Shown here: positions 53,927-64,000 of the stretch, piece after piece
Position numbering within the stretch: the first letter of the stretch is position 1
How the letters are laid out: each line of letters starts with the position of its first letter
Assembly: GCF_901709675.1 (NCBI RefSeq)
Contig: NC_051091.1
Coordinates: 1,423,967-1,487,966, forward strand
DNA: 64,000 nucleotides
Direction of reading: 5' to 3'
DNA from: Syngnathus acus
Lineage: Eukaryota; Chordata; Actinopteri; Syngnathiformes; Syngnathidae
Position numbers and translations under genes: made by a program
The notes under the pieces: generated by a model
What the model was told of the DNA's origin: nothing
Databases searched by the model: none
The model's input: the letters and a program-made list of their open reading frames with translations, nothing else

Positions 53927-56893
53927 GTATCACAATTTTTCGTGAGATACTATTTTTTTCTGTGGGGGTAGAAAAAGTTCAGTACTTTGCCATTTTCGTA
54001 TGTTAACATTACTGTATTCCTTTTGATCGTGTAGATTTTTCACAAAGATTATTTGTGAAGTACGGTTTCTTAGCAACAGCATAGCTGGTACACGCAACAT
54101 CTTTGATCACGTGTACATCCCTACTCAAGACAAATGCTAAAATATCACGAGTCAATGCACATCTTCACTTCTTCCCCTTAAGCTTCGATGCTTACTTACC
54201 ACAGAGCTGTGAACTGTTCAGTTGTGTGTTGGTCTGTTATACCGCCTCCGGATGCAGCCACTTTTCTATCTTTTCTCTTTTTTGGTCACAGTGGGAGCCG
54301 ACTGTGTTTATGGTCATATAGCAAAGCACGGCCGAGAGCTCCTTCAAGCAACAGCCAGCCGCTTATTAATGCAGTGCATCTCTCCATCCCGTGAAATGTT
54401 CGTGCTTGGTCCATAATGGACACGCCGCCTGTGCCCATTCTGTCACCGGAGGACCCTAGTATTAACCTCAAATGCATATTAGAAAGGTAATGAATGGACA
54501 CTCTTTGTGGTTCTCCCATTTAATCTGGTGACATCTCATGGGCGCTGAGCATCTTGTCCGCAAACACAGTGGTTAATATGCAGCTCAAAAAGCCAAATTA
54601 TACAGTAGAAACCCGGATCTCAGCGCTAATTCATTTTAGAAGGAGCGTTGAGAAGCAAAGCCGTCGCAGTTCGAAGCAATATGTCTAATTTTGTCCAAAA
54701 CAGTACATAAAACCATAAAAACAATAAAAATACAGGACAGCAAAAGCTTGGAGCACAGCGCTTGACACGTCGAACATTTAAAAGACAAATAATGAGCTTG
54801 AAATAAACATTTAAAAAGTTAACTTTTCATCATTGTCAATTACGTTCTATTAATCTTTTGTGAAGCGCTTTGTTTCAGCAACAGTTGTTCTGAACATAAA
54901 TAAAAATCTATTGTATTGTATTGCTGAGCATCCTTAAGTTGTAATACCAGTGGTTACCAATAGATGGTAGCCATCACTCAACATAGCATCCAACTGCAAG
55001 ACTGTAGCTGAGAGTGAGTGTCCTGACTCATTACCCCCCATTAGCTTTGTAATAAGAAGTCAGTTGGTGAAATGGTTCTGATTGTCCAATGTAAGAACTT
55101 CATAGCAGGGCTTTTGTCATGAGGGATGGATACAAGACAAAATGATCGTTCCCACGCCTCTCCTTGGTGTGGGCCAGTTTCCTGTTGCCTAGCAACCATG
55201 ACAGATGCAGATCTAGTAGACACTCCTGGAGAGTTGGTAATTGTATTTGGGTGACATTCAGACTAACCCAAATTGCTACTGTAGTAAAGATGAAGGTATT
55301 TTTTGTGCATTATTCATCTGCACACCAACTTTTGATTTTGAGTGATTTCATGTTTCCTTCCGGTGATTCACTGGCGTTTACGCACTATGGTCACTGCAAT
55401 AGTGGCAACGTGCCATTAGGGCAAGAAGAGCCCTTTTCGCCCTTTTATCTGAAAATTATGGGTGTATGAATGTCTCCAATCCAAAAATAGTGGATGTGCC
55501 AACGTTGGCTTTCTCTATTCAAGAAAAGTCAATAGGAAATCAAAGCTGCATGAGCCACAAATGGACTCTTCCTAGAAATCTTTCGTAAATGAACACGTCA
55601 TCTCCCTAATTTTTGTTTCTGTTTAGAGGCATGATTTTCTTCTTTCTGGAATTCACTGGCTACTTCGAACCAAAATTTCAGGCACTGGTCCTTGACATTG
55701 ACTTTAAAAGTCTCAACTTACAAATTGAATCACATGATCATAACCAGCAAAAATAAATGTTAGTACTCGAGAGTTTGAAAACATTTTAATAGAAATCAAT
55801 TTTGGTATAAAAAAAATAAACATGCTTCAATCACGAGAATCTTTACATAATCAGATAGGCCAGGCACTATATCTTTTTTATACATGTTTTTTTTTTTTAT
55901 ATGTTGTGGGAACAGAAAGCAGACATCACCAATCTATTTAATCACATTGAACCGAGTTCCTCCAAAACAAACGTGGAGCGAGCGAGGCCTGAAAAAGCGA
56001 CACACAAATGACAACCCCCCCACCTCAACAACACCACACTCACAAGATGGCTCCCTCAAAACACTTGGCTTTTATGCCACGTGATTCATCTGTTCATTGG
56101 AAACAAAAACAAAAAAAAACATATATAAACAACTTCCTCTTTCTTATTTATCACCAGAATGCCCGTTGAGGACGCAGACTTTTGTGATGAATTTTCTAAG
56201 TATGGTTTCCCATTAGGCATATATGGATATTACTTTCAGGGGTGTATGTCACGTTGCTCTCAAGGACATACTTCATCTTAATTCCTTCTCTTAATGGATC
56301 TGTACAGCGATGTTATTTTACCCTCTGAGGGAAATGGCTGCTGGCTGGCAGCGATGATGGTGGTTGGGGAGGCGGGGAGAGCGCAACTCCTTCCAGAAAG
56401 AGCTCTCTTGTTGAATCGAGCGCGTATAAGGAGGGCATGATGGCAGCGGGGATGTCGAGGAGATCTGCTTGATAAGTAGATGAGACCATTTTGAGCCCCA
56501 AATGAGTGTAACAACCGAGTTTAAACGCATTCCGAATATACAGCAACAACACAACACATGATGTTAAAACTCATGCACAACACACTTGGTTCAATAGAAC
56601 TCAGCAAATTAACGAGGGGAGTCTTAATGCAGATTTGGCGAATGGATGATGATTTTAGACTGGAATAAACACAGCAGGAATCCCCCCCCCCACCCGCAAT
56701 TTTTTTTTGTTGTTGTTGCCTTTTTGGCAGCGATTATCCCATGGTGGATGATTCTGATGCCAGTTGGCAGACGACACCGACAACACCCGAACACATTTTT
56801 GGCGTTTAAGTTCAACATGAGTCACTCACTTCTGCGATGAATCAAAGGATAAACTTCCATCTTTCAGTCTCCAGGTAGATCTCATGCAGTATT

Positions 56894-56899
56894 TTTATT
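56894..56899 (-). promoter_or_regulatory. Candidate polyadenylation signal of grm4
   Basis: AATAAA on the minus strand, within a series of overlapping AATAAA/AATAAATAAA, about 205 nt beyond the grm4 stop codon. Real 3' UTRs of such receptors are often longer, so a more distal site may exist. Confidence 0.35.
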
Positions 56900-57102
56900 T
56901 ATTTATTTGTTTATTTTACAACACAAGATGATACCTCACAATTGTTCCGGCTGCACAAGTGCTTCCCTGCAGTCAACGTGTTCGGAAAACAAACACGCTC
57001 CCGCGATTTCCATCCGTGTGAAAATGACACTCCTGACAAGCCGGTCAGGTGGAAATCCAGAATTTGAAAGATGCTGATTTGATCTTGACTTTGAAGTGTC
57101 CG

Positions 57103-58752
57103 TTAGATGGCGTGGTTGCTGTAGCTGATGTATGTCTGCTTTGTTGAGAAACCTGAAGAAGAGTAAGGAAACATCAGGCTGCTGTTTTCCACCTTTTATG
57201 GACAATCATTTCAAGACAACAATGGTTCTGATCACACATACCAAGTTTTAGCATCTTAACCGATTTTTAGATTTACAATGAAGACATTTTATTTTAAATA
57301 CAATGATGACCACATATAAAGTTTTCCCATTGGAAATAAGTTTATTGCATTTCTGATTGAAGGCTGATCGTTGAGATTCGTGTATGCATTTTTCCATCTC
57401 TCTGTTTGATGCTGCAGAGTCTGTAGCTCAGGATTAACAATGATCATTATTCAACAAGTTTAATATTTACGAGTGGTGGTTTTGATCGTTTCCTGAGCAG
57501 ATTGGGAAGAAAAAAAGCAGATTTAGGAATCCCCAACCACAGGATGATCACTCTGGATAATCCTGTAAAGACATAAAGTAATGGGGCCTCTACTGACTTT
57601 GATCTCAAAGAATTGAACATGCTCAAATTTGGCCCAAATGACAGTGTGTTTATCCCACTCCACGCGCACCCCGCAGTTGATTCTGTAAAAAAAAAAAAAA
57701 AACGAATACCCCTTCCACCACCATTTCCTTCAAGCTCTTCTCCCCTGACGGTGTGAGCCGATCCGCTGAGGTGGCACCAATAAATCCCTACACTGCACAT
57801 ATTTGCAGGTACTTGGCACGAGCCAAACCGCGCCGACAAGAATTTTTCAATTTTATCAAGTCGTAAATCCACACCGGCGATGACAATGACGAATGGCGCT
57901 TATTCAAATAGCCGGGCACCCCCACACAACAGCAATCCCATCGGGATAAATTGCTTCTGGCGATCAGTTGGCCTTGTGAGGCTTTGCGCCGCTTATTGGA
58001 GCAAAAGGCCCAGCTACCCATCAAATTGGAGCAAACGTGACACTCTCCTTTGACATGTGAACATTGGTGAAGTTAGATTTTTGTTTTGTTTTTAATTCTA
58101 TGATACCGATACAGTGGTTGATACCAATACAGAGTTATTCATGCAAACTATAGAGAGCCCTCATCGCATGTGCACATACAGGTAAAACCTTGTGATGCAT
58201 TTTTTAAAATTTAAACTTTGAGTTATAAGATGGTTTTACACTATTCACAAAAATGCTTGGTGCCTATCCCCCACAAATAGGGGGGCTTTACTCTAACAAG
58301 ATTGTGCATTTGTAGTCAAATATAGAACACGGTGGGTGTTAGCAATCGTAATCCGTCCTTGCGATGACTTGGAAACAATACCCAAAGCGGACTAAATTAA
58401 CAATAGTGGGAGTTTAGCGGAATCGCTCAAGTATTAAATAACTCCCTTCCCTCCAATTTGTGCATCAATCTGATTCACATTCTCAAGGACAAAACAAACA
58501 CTTACTTTGTGTTTCCAGGCTTTCGCACAGCTCCGTCTTGGCCTCGCCGTTAGGCCTGAGTCCGGCCTTGGGGTTGAACTTATTGGACATGGTGGCGGCG
58601 GTGACCACGGCTTTGAGGCTACGTGTTCGTTTGGGCACGTTCTGCTCGGGGTGGAAGAGTACCACGTAGACCTTGGGCATGTAGAGCAGGCCCAGGGACA
58701 CAGAGGCGCTCAGGCTCACCGAGATGGTCAGCGTGGTCGTTTGGATGTACAT
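57103..58752 (-). CDS. grm4: Metabotropic glutamate receptor, group III (grm4-like), last two coding exons
   Basis: Two exons, 58506-58752 (247 nt) and 57103-57152 (50 nt with TAA), splice with GTAAGT and a TTCTTCAG acceptor into 98 residues. The first exon begins [20 protein letters not shown] (end of extracellular loop 3 and TM7), followed by the cytoplasmic [20 protein letters not shown] segment. In group III receptors this proximal tail is the region that binds calmodulin and G-protein beta-gamma. The protein ends [14 protein letters not shown]. The [20 protein letters not shown] and NHAI-terminal wording fits mGluR4 best. The SYSN part recalls mGluR8, so grm8 is the alternative. The receptor is a presynaptic glutamate-sensing GPCR coupled to Gi/o. 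The large exon with TM1-TM6 and the ligand-binding domain must lie beyond 64 kb. Confidence 0.88.
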
Positions 58753-61700
58753 CTGCAAGGGGGGGGATAAAGAATCACGCATTAGCCCTTTACCTTCTTT
58801 CGCTTGTGTGTTGGGAATGTTTCCGGGGGCCAAGTGGCCTGCATGCTGCATGTGACAGCTGTTGTGTTGGATTCTCATTAGTGCGTCCAATGACCCGTTT
58901 GTCGGCCAAGCTGTTGTTGGAGTGGTTTCGACCACGATGGATCGACACACAAACCAGACAGCGTTACCCCATTTGTCTCAGTTTTACACAAATACAGTAC
59001 ATCACTTGGCTCATGTGATTCTTACATTCAAAACTAAGAAATCATTGTATGAACATATTCACAGGCTTTGTGCAATACTTTGTAAACACACCTTTGGTTG
59101 CAGCCTTTTTAAATATGTTGGAGCACCTACCTTTGGGGAGTTTCGCCTGTTTCTCTGTGCAGCACCTCTAAAGCTCAACCACATTGCATGGGGAGCGTGG
59201 GTGCACAGCCATTTTCACATCTCTCGTGTTCAATCACATTCAAGTAGTCGGGTCACTGGCTGGGCCACCCGAGGACATTCAAAGTTGCTCTGAAGCAACT
59301 GATGTATTTGATATATTTGGTTTTTTAAGATATATATATATAGGATAGCATAAAAACAAATAAGCCTCTATTAATTGCTATCCAATTCAAATATTCCAAG
59401 TACTTATATGCCTATTGAAGGCCACAAGTGCGTACTTGCATGTATATGCTTTGTACCATGATGTTTAAATATTTGATCATATTTTGCCTTTAAAGTTGGA
59501 GCTCTTCCTCCTCACTGGGTACATTTTCACCTCCCGCTGAGATACCTCCCCCCCATTCTCCGGCCTCTAACTCCTTCATCAAAGCCCCGTAACATTTAAA
59601 CCCCCGCGTGAGCTCGGCTTTAATGTTTTCTTATTATAAGCCAATCTTGCGACCGAGTATCCACCGCGTCGCTGCAGTAGTATGTGTAAATGCACGGTGG
59701 GACGGTGGTGAAGTGGAGCGTGGCTGTATGTATGGACAGCGGAGAAGCAGCTGCGCTTTTCCCTTGACAGATGTGCACGGGGATGGCCGTGGACCTCTTT
59801 ACTGGTGCCTTAGGGACTCATACTGTTGAACTCAAGCTGTTAGTCCCATAAACACAGTCATCACCTTTCAAACTAGAAAAAAAAGGCATAGGTTACAATA
59901 CAAAACAAATTCGATAAAAAGTGCATACACAGGTTAATGACGTGTGCATGCATGCATCACTAATGATCAATTAATGACATCCTTTATTGTCAGTCATCAA
60001 CTCAAGTATCTCATTTAGTCAGTTGCCAGCACTCTGTTTATCAAACCAAATTAATTGGCTGTTGTCATGACGGTGCAGTGACGGCTTTTGATTTTGTCAG
60101 ATATTGATTTGAGTGATGTCTGACAAGCCGACTGCTCAATTTTGAAACTTCTTCCAAAGTATTAGGGATTTTTACTGCTTTGCATATGTTTGCTGTAATA
60201 AAGACTATATTGATTAACAATGCCAATGTATTTTGGTCACATCCATAAAGGTTTCCCACGAGCTTCTCGGGGTTACGCCACATTGTTGCCTGCGGACTTC
60301 CTTGTAAACACCATTAATAATGTACGTACATATTTGCATGTAGAGCAAGCTAGGGCGTGAAACTTAATTGTGAGAGGTAGGACACAGACTTGAATACAAA
60401 AATAACTGCCTACTTTGGATGAGTTAAAATCATCCACCTAATTGTCATAAAAAATGTGATGACGTCGTTCTATGGGATTAACTTCAATCAACATACCACC
60501 GAATGCTAGTATTTGTTGAATTCTCGCTAGAAAGCAAATATCAGGATGAAATGTAAAACACTATAATCCACCCTGGTGTTTAAGTCCATTTTGCTAGTAG
60601 TCTCCAATTCCATCAAATGTTAGCAATGAATGTATTTTTCTTCCCTGGAAGATGATTAGAGAACATGAAGGAACAATTGCATATTTCTTTCCAGATAATA
60701 ACAAACTTTAAGCAACACATCACGACTCAAATGATGGGAAAAGTAAACAACAGGAGGCCAATCCCCTGCTTGTGTGAAATTCGCTCATTAGTGTCTTCAG
60801 AGTGCCTCATCACAATGTGAACAAAAAAAAATGAAAGCCGCTAATATGAGCTAAATTTGAGGGTTGAGAATTGTAAACAGATGCTATTTTAACCAACAAC
60901 CCCAGAGACTAGCTCAAAAGCCGTCCCAGCGAGTTTTTTCGCAGCATGAGGCGGACGGGGGTGCGGTGTTGAACGTACTCCGCACTGGCGCTCTCATTAA
61001 GCTAATAAACAAATGGAAGCCTCGAGGGACTCCATAATAGATCTTGCACACCGTTGTTTGTGAAGATCACAGTCCTTTAGCCTTGATTAGTTTAACGGCC
61101 TGTTCACCCTTGACTGGCGCACTCGTGGGGAGTTGGCAGCCTGACGCCCAAGGTGTTCTTGGGAAGGGAGGGTGGCTATTCCCGTGCTGGGGGGCTAATG
61201 AGCGCAAAAACTGCTCTCGAAAAAAAAATCCTCAAGATGTCGCTCGGCTCTCCCCGCTTACCCGCATCATTCATCATTACGCCTTAGTGGGCCGCTGGGA
61301 CAGTACTGTGAATAATGCCATGTACATATGGCAGTGTGAGGGACAGGAAGACAGACATTTAAAAGTTGGGTTTAAAACTACCTAATTTGGGTTAAACCCA
61401 AGAAGTTGGGTCGATTTCCTCCAATATTCTGGCCTGTCAATTTTTATATTTACAAATATTGCTGACTGTTTTTGCTGCTTTTTATGTTCATATGGACTTT
61501 CACTCATGCCCCACAACCTTTATTTTTGTCACAGTGGACTTCGTCAAGCCTTCTTCAATAAACAGTGGTCCAATACGTCAGTCCATTGATGCCAGCGGCA
61601 GAACCTCTTTGTGTGGCATTGGAGCCCATTGTGCTCAGGCCTTCTATCCACAGCTTTTATTCTGTGGCTCCTCCTCCCTCGTACGTCAACTACCGATTTA

Positions 61701-64000
61701 GGCCGTCGCTCTCAAGGTAAGCAGACGTCGTGGAAGCTATTGTAAAAAAGGCTTACGACCAGGAACAGATGTCACGCCTTGAATAATGGAGAAGGTCCGG
61801 TTGAACGTACTCTCAAGTGAAGAGCGCGACTGTGGCAGAAGGAAGTGAAGCGTTTAATTGCTCTGCGAGATGTGTCAATGTATGTGCGGTTCTTTACAGG
61901 GCCTGTCATGCTTCACCGTTATGAACGCGTTTGCTTTGACGTGGGGTAATCCCCCCCACCCCAAATAAGAACCATCCTGTTTTTTATGTCACTATAAACC
62001 GCTTAAGATGTCCTTTAAATATCCTCGCTCATTTGTCACTAACCAGAAAAACTGTTACACCCACTTTCCTTTTACATACACATATTAAGCACCACAGTTA
62101 CTGTTTCAGGGGTGAGGCACTCTTGCAGAAGATATATTACGGTGTGATATTGTGCTGCATGCTTTGAATGGGGGGGATGCAGAAATGGAAAGCCAGTATA
62201 GAGTAGATTTGACAACGATACTGACTAGTGCTTTTCACAGGTTAAGAAAACAAGTATACTCAATCTTTGATCAGCAAAATGTTTTTGCTACAAATGATTT
62301 CCTGCCTAATTTAAATTGTCTCCCAAAACAAAGGTTTCAGATTTTATGTAGCTTTGCCATTTGTAGCTAATTAAAGGAACAGAAAAGATTTTTCTATTTT
62401 AAAAATGAATACACAATGATTCATTTAACACAGTTTAATTGCTTGAAAATGACTAGCCCAAAATGTTCCCTTAAGGGTCCAATCAACAATAAGCCTGTGT
62501 TTTTCACCTGACTCAACCATTTTAGTTACCTGTTGCAATCAAATATAAGCTATAGTTTGATTTTCCTGCTTTAGCATCGCTTAGGGCCATAAAAGATGCT
62601 TTTAAGTGAATAAAGTGCCACTACTTTCCAGATAAGTTCTTGTACATGCTAATGAGCAATTAATGCTGGGAGGAGCAAGGGAAAGGAGGTAGAATCACAC
62701 ATTTGCCGGCCCAAATGTAAGACCTCACACTCACAAAACATGACCACAAACACCTTGCAAAGTTTTGCTGATAAGCCATGTTTTAAGAAAGAAAGGCTTT
62801 ACCTATTTTTCTTTCTCAAAAGATAAATAGGTAAAGCCTGTTCTCGCTGACTTTTGGACACTGTAAACTAGCTGTGGGCCTCTTTTTTTCCCCTGACATA
62901 AAAAGTGAGCAACATTTTTATAGTAGGTGCAGATAAATGATACATTTAACACCCTTTAAAAAAAGTTTTCCAAAGTAAATAATGTAATACGTTTGCTGAG
63001 TTGCTAGGAGTTTTGAAAAGTCCATCTAAGAATTGATTGTCATATTTTTTAAGTGAATCAAAACCTTGATAGTTTTTAAAGCATGTGCAAACATCCCTGT
63101 CAATTTTTTCTTTGAGTGATTGAAGAAACAATGAAAAGTTTTTCACTTTTAAACACACAAAAAAAACCGAGCTAATGGATGCTTAATCCGCTTGTGATAA
63201 ATCTTTAGAAGCAAGGAAACAGATGGAATAAATGAAATAAAAGGTTGTGCTATTCACTGGGGGGTAAACCATTTGTTTTTTCTTCTTTCCATTTCACTTT
63301 GGTTTTAGGCGTACGACAATGTTTGATGAGCACGAACATAAAACCGGGCGAATAGGGTACGAGACGTCACTTTTTAAACGCATTAACTGCAGGTGGGTGT
63401 GCGAACAAGCTGTTATGCAGATTCACAGCCAGCGTATGAAAACAAGACATTGTGCTGCCGGTCACACGCTGCATTATTAATGGAATTTAGTCGACTGCAG
63501 GCGTATGCAGATTTTCTGCACTGCTGTACACAATTGAAATTATTTTGGGTCTGAGAGCGCTAAGCGAAAAGATATATCCGCCCCACACACTGGGTCTTTT
63601 TTGGTTTTATGATGTAGTGGTTTGTTTAATCTCCAAGAGGAGGAGGTGAGTATTCATTTAATTGCATCTGTCTGACGCCATGCTGGTTCTCCTGATAGCG
63701 TCCGTGCCAGTGTGAGGCTTTCCTACGGTGTTAGCGCACGAAGCCAGCCCCCCCCCCACGAAAAAAGGCCCCTTTCAATTGGATGCACACAATTTTATTG
63801 TTGAGCCCCTTTTGGCTTCATTCCCAGATCATCTGTCGCTCTTGCATCCCTCTTGACCTGCAGCTCATCTCGAGGCCTCACTAAATTTGATAAATTTGTT
63901 TATGGTTCTGAGGTCAGAAGCATTGATTTGACTATGAGTGTGTACACTGTACACAGAGCTTCTCTCTCGGGTGCGGGGTGAGAGGTCAAATGAGGTCGTA
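58753..64000 (-). other. Intron of grm4, runs off the window
   Basis: There is no further grm4 exon up to the window end, so the intron before the TM7 exon is longer than 5.2 kb. It contains a perfect hairpin at 62794-62839 and several unique, moderately GC-rich stretches. I see no nested gene. Confidence 0.6.
62794..62839. repeat. Perfect 15-bp inverted repeat
   Basis: AGGCTTTACCTATTT at 62794-62808 and its exact reverse complement at 62825-62839, separated by 16 bases. It is inside the grm4 intron. Confidence 0.75.

Larger units (their letters stand above)
40031..56880. other. Gene-free interval between the igfn1 cluster and grm4
   Basis: Nearly 17 kb in which I find no exon with family resemblance and flanking splice sites. 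It holds a decayed MITE (48.6-48.8 kb), an A run at 43742-43759 and T run at 43784-43801, a C run with an AT microsatellite at 53.84-53.93 kb, and several moderately GC-rich unique stretches (for example 46.0-46.2 kb and 49.2-50.1 kb) that could be regulatory. A small or fast-evolving gene could be missed by eye. Confidence 0.5.

Noticed and set aside
56278-56557. Three overlapping minus-strand frames of about 79 codons
   Set aside because: All overlap in different frames just beyond the grm4 stop, within or near its 3' UTR. No protein family is recognised.
1-64000. CRISPR arrays, operons, insertion sequences, phage or plasmid features
   Set aside because: The sequence is intron-rich vertebrate DNA. 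No regularly spaced direct repeats or prokaryotic genes are present.

Overview
The window is vertebrate nuclear DNA, most probably from a ray-finned (teleost) fish. All genes are split into small exons with GT-AG (occasionally GC-AG) introns. The interspersed repeats are of the kinds common in fish: a foldback MITE family with a 28-bp terminal repeat, SINE-like tRNA-derived fragments, and a LINE 3' end with a TGACTT tail. The species cannot be fixed from the sequence alone.

The main content is a head-to-tail cluster of three complete paralogues of igfn1 (immunoglobulin-like and fibronectin type III domain containing 1), all on the minus strand. In transcription order they are copy C (coding exons 39502 to 26610), copy B (24366 to 16668) and copy A (11779 to 4160). 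I joined the exons by hand from splice sites and reading phase. All three close into uninterrupted frames of about 1463 aa (C), 1474 aa (B) and 1207 aa (A). They share exon lengths and phases for most of their length (273, 142, 294, 297, 180, 129, 193, 297 and 327 nt). All end in a tiny last exon that supplies only two bases before the stop codon.

The domain order is an N-terminal Ig, a helical module resembling the tri-helix bundle of the myosin-binding protein C M-domain, two Ig domains, a variable charged linker, two Ig domains, two or three FN3 domains, then Ig, FN3 and Ig. This runs parallel to C1 to C10 of myosin-binding protein C, so a structural role in the striated-muscle sarcomere is the natural reading. 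The copies differ mainly in the linker: three short exons in A, one 831-nt lysine-rich repeat exon in B, and one 498-nt exon plus an array of duplicated ~105-nt exons in C. They also differ by whole-domain changes: A lacks one FN3 exon, and C has only half of its second Ig.

From about 40.0 to 57.1 kb is a long stretch without a convincing gene, holding decayed transposon copies and simple repeats. At 57.1-58.75 kb on the minus strand are the last two coding exons of a group III metabotropic glutamate receptor, best matching grm4. They encode TM7, the cytoplasmic tail and the stop. The rest of that gene lies beyond the window, and 58.75-64.0 kb looks like intron.
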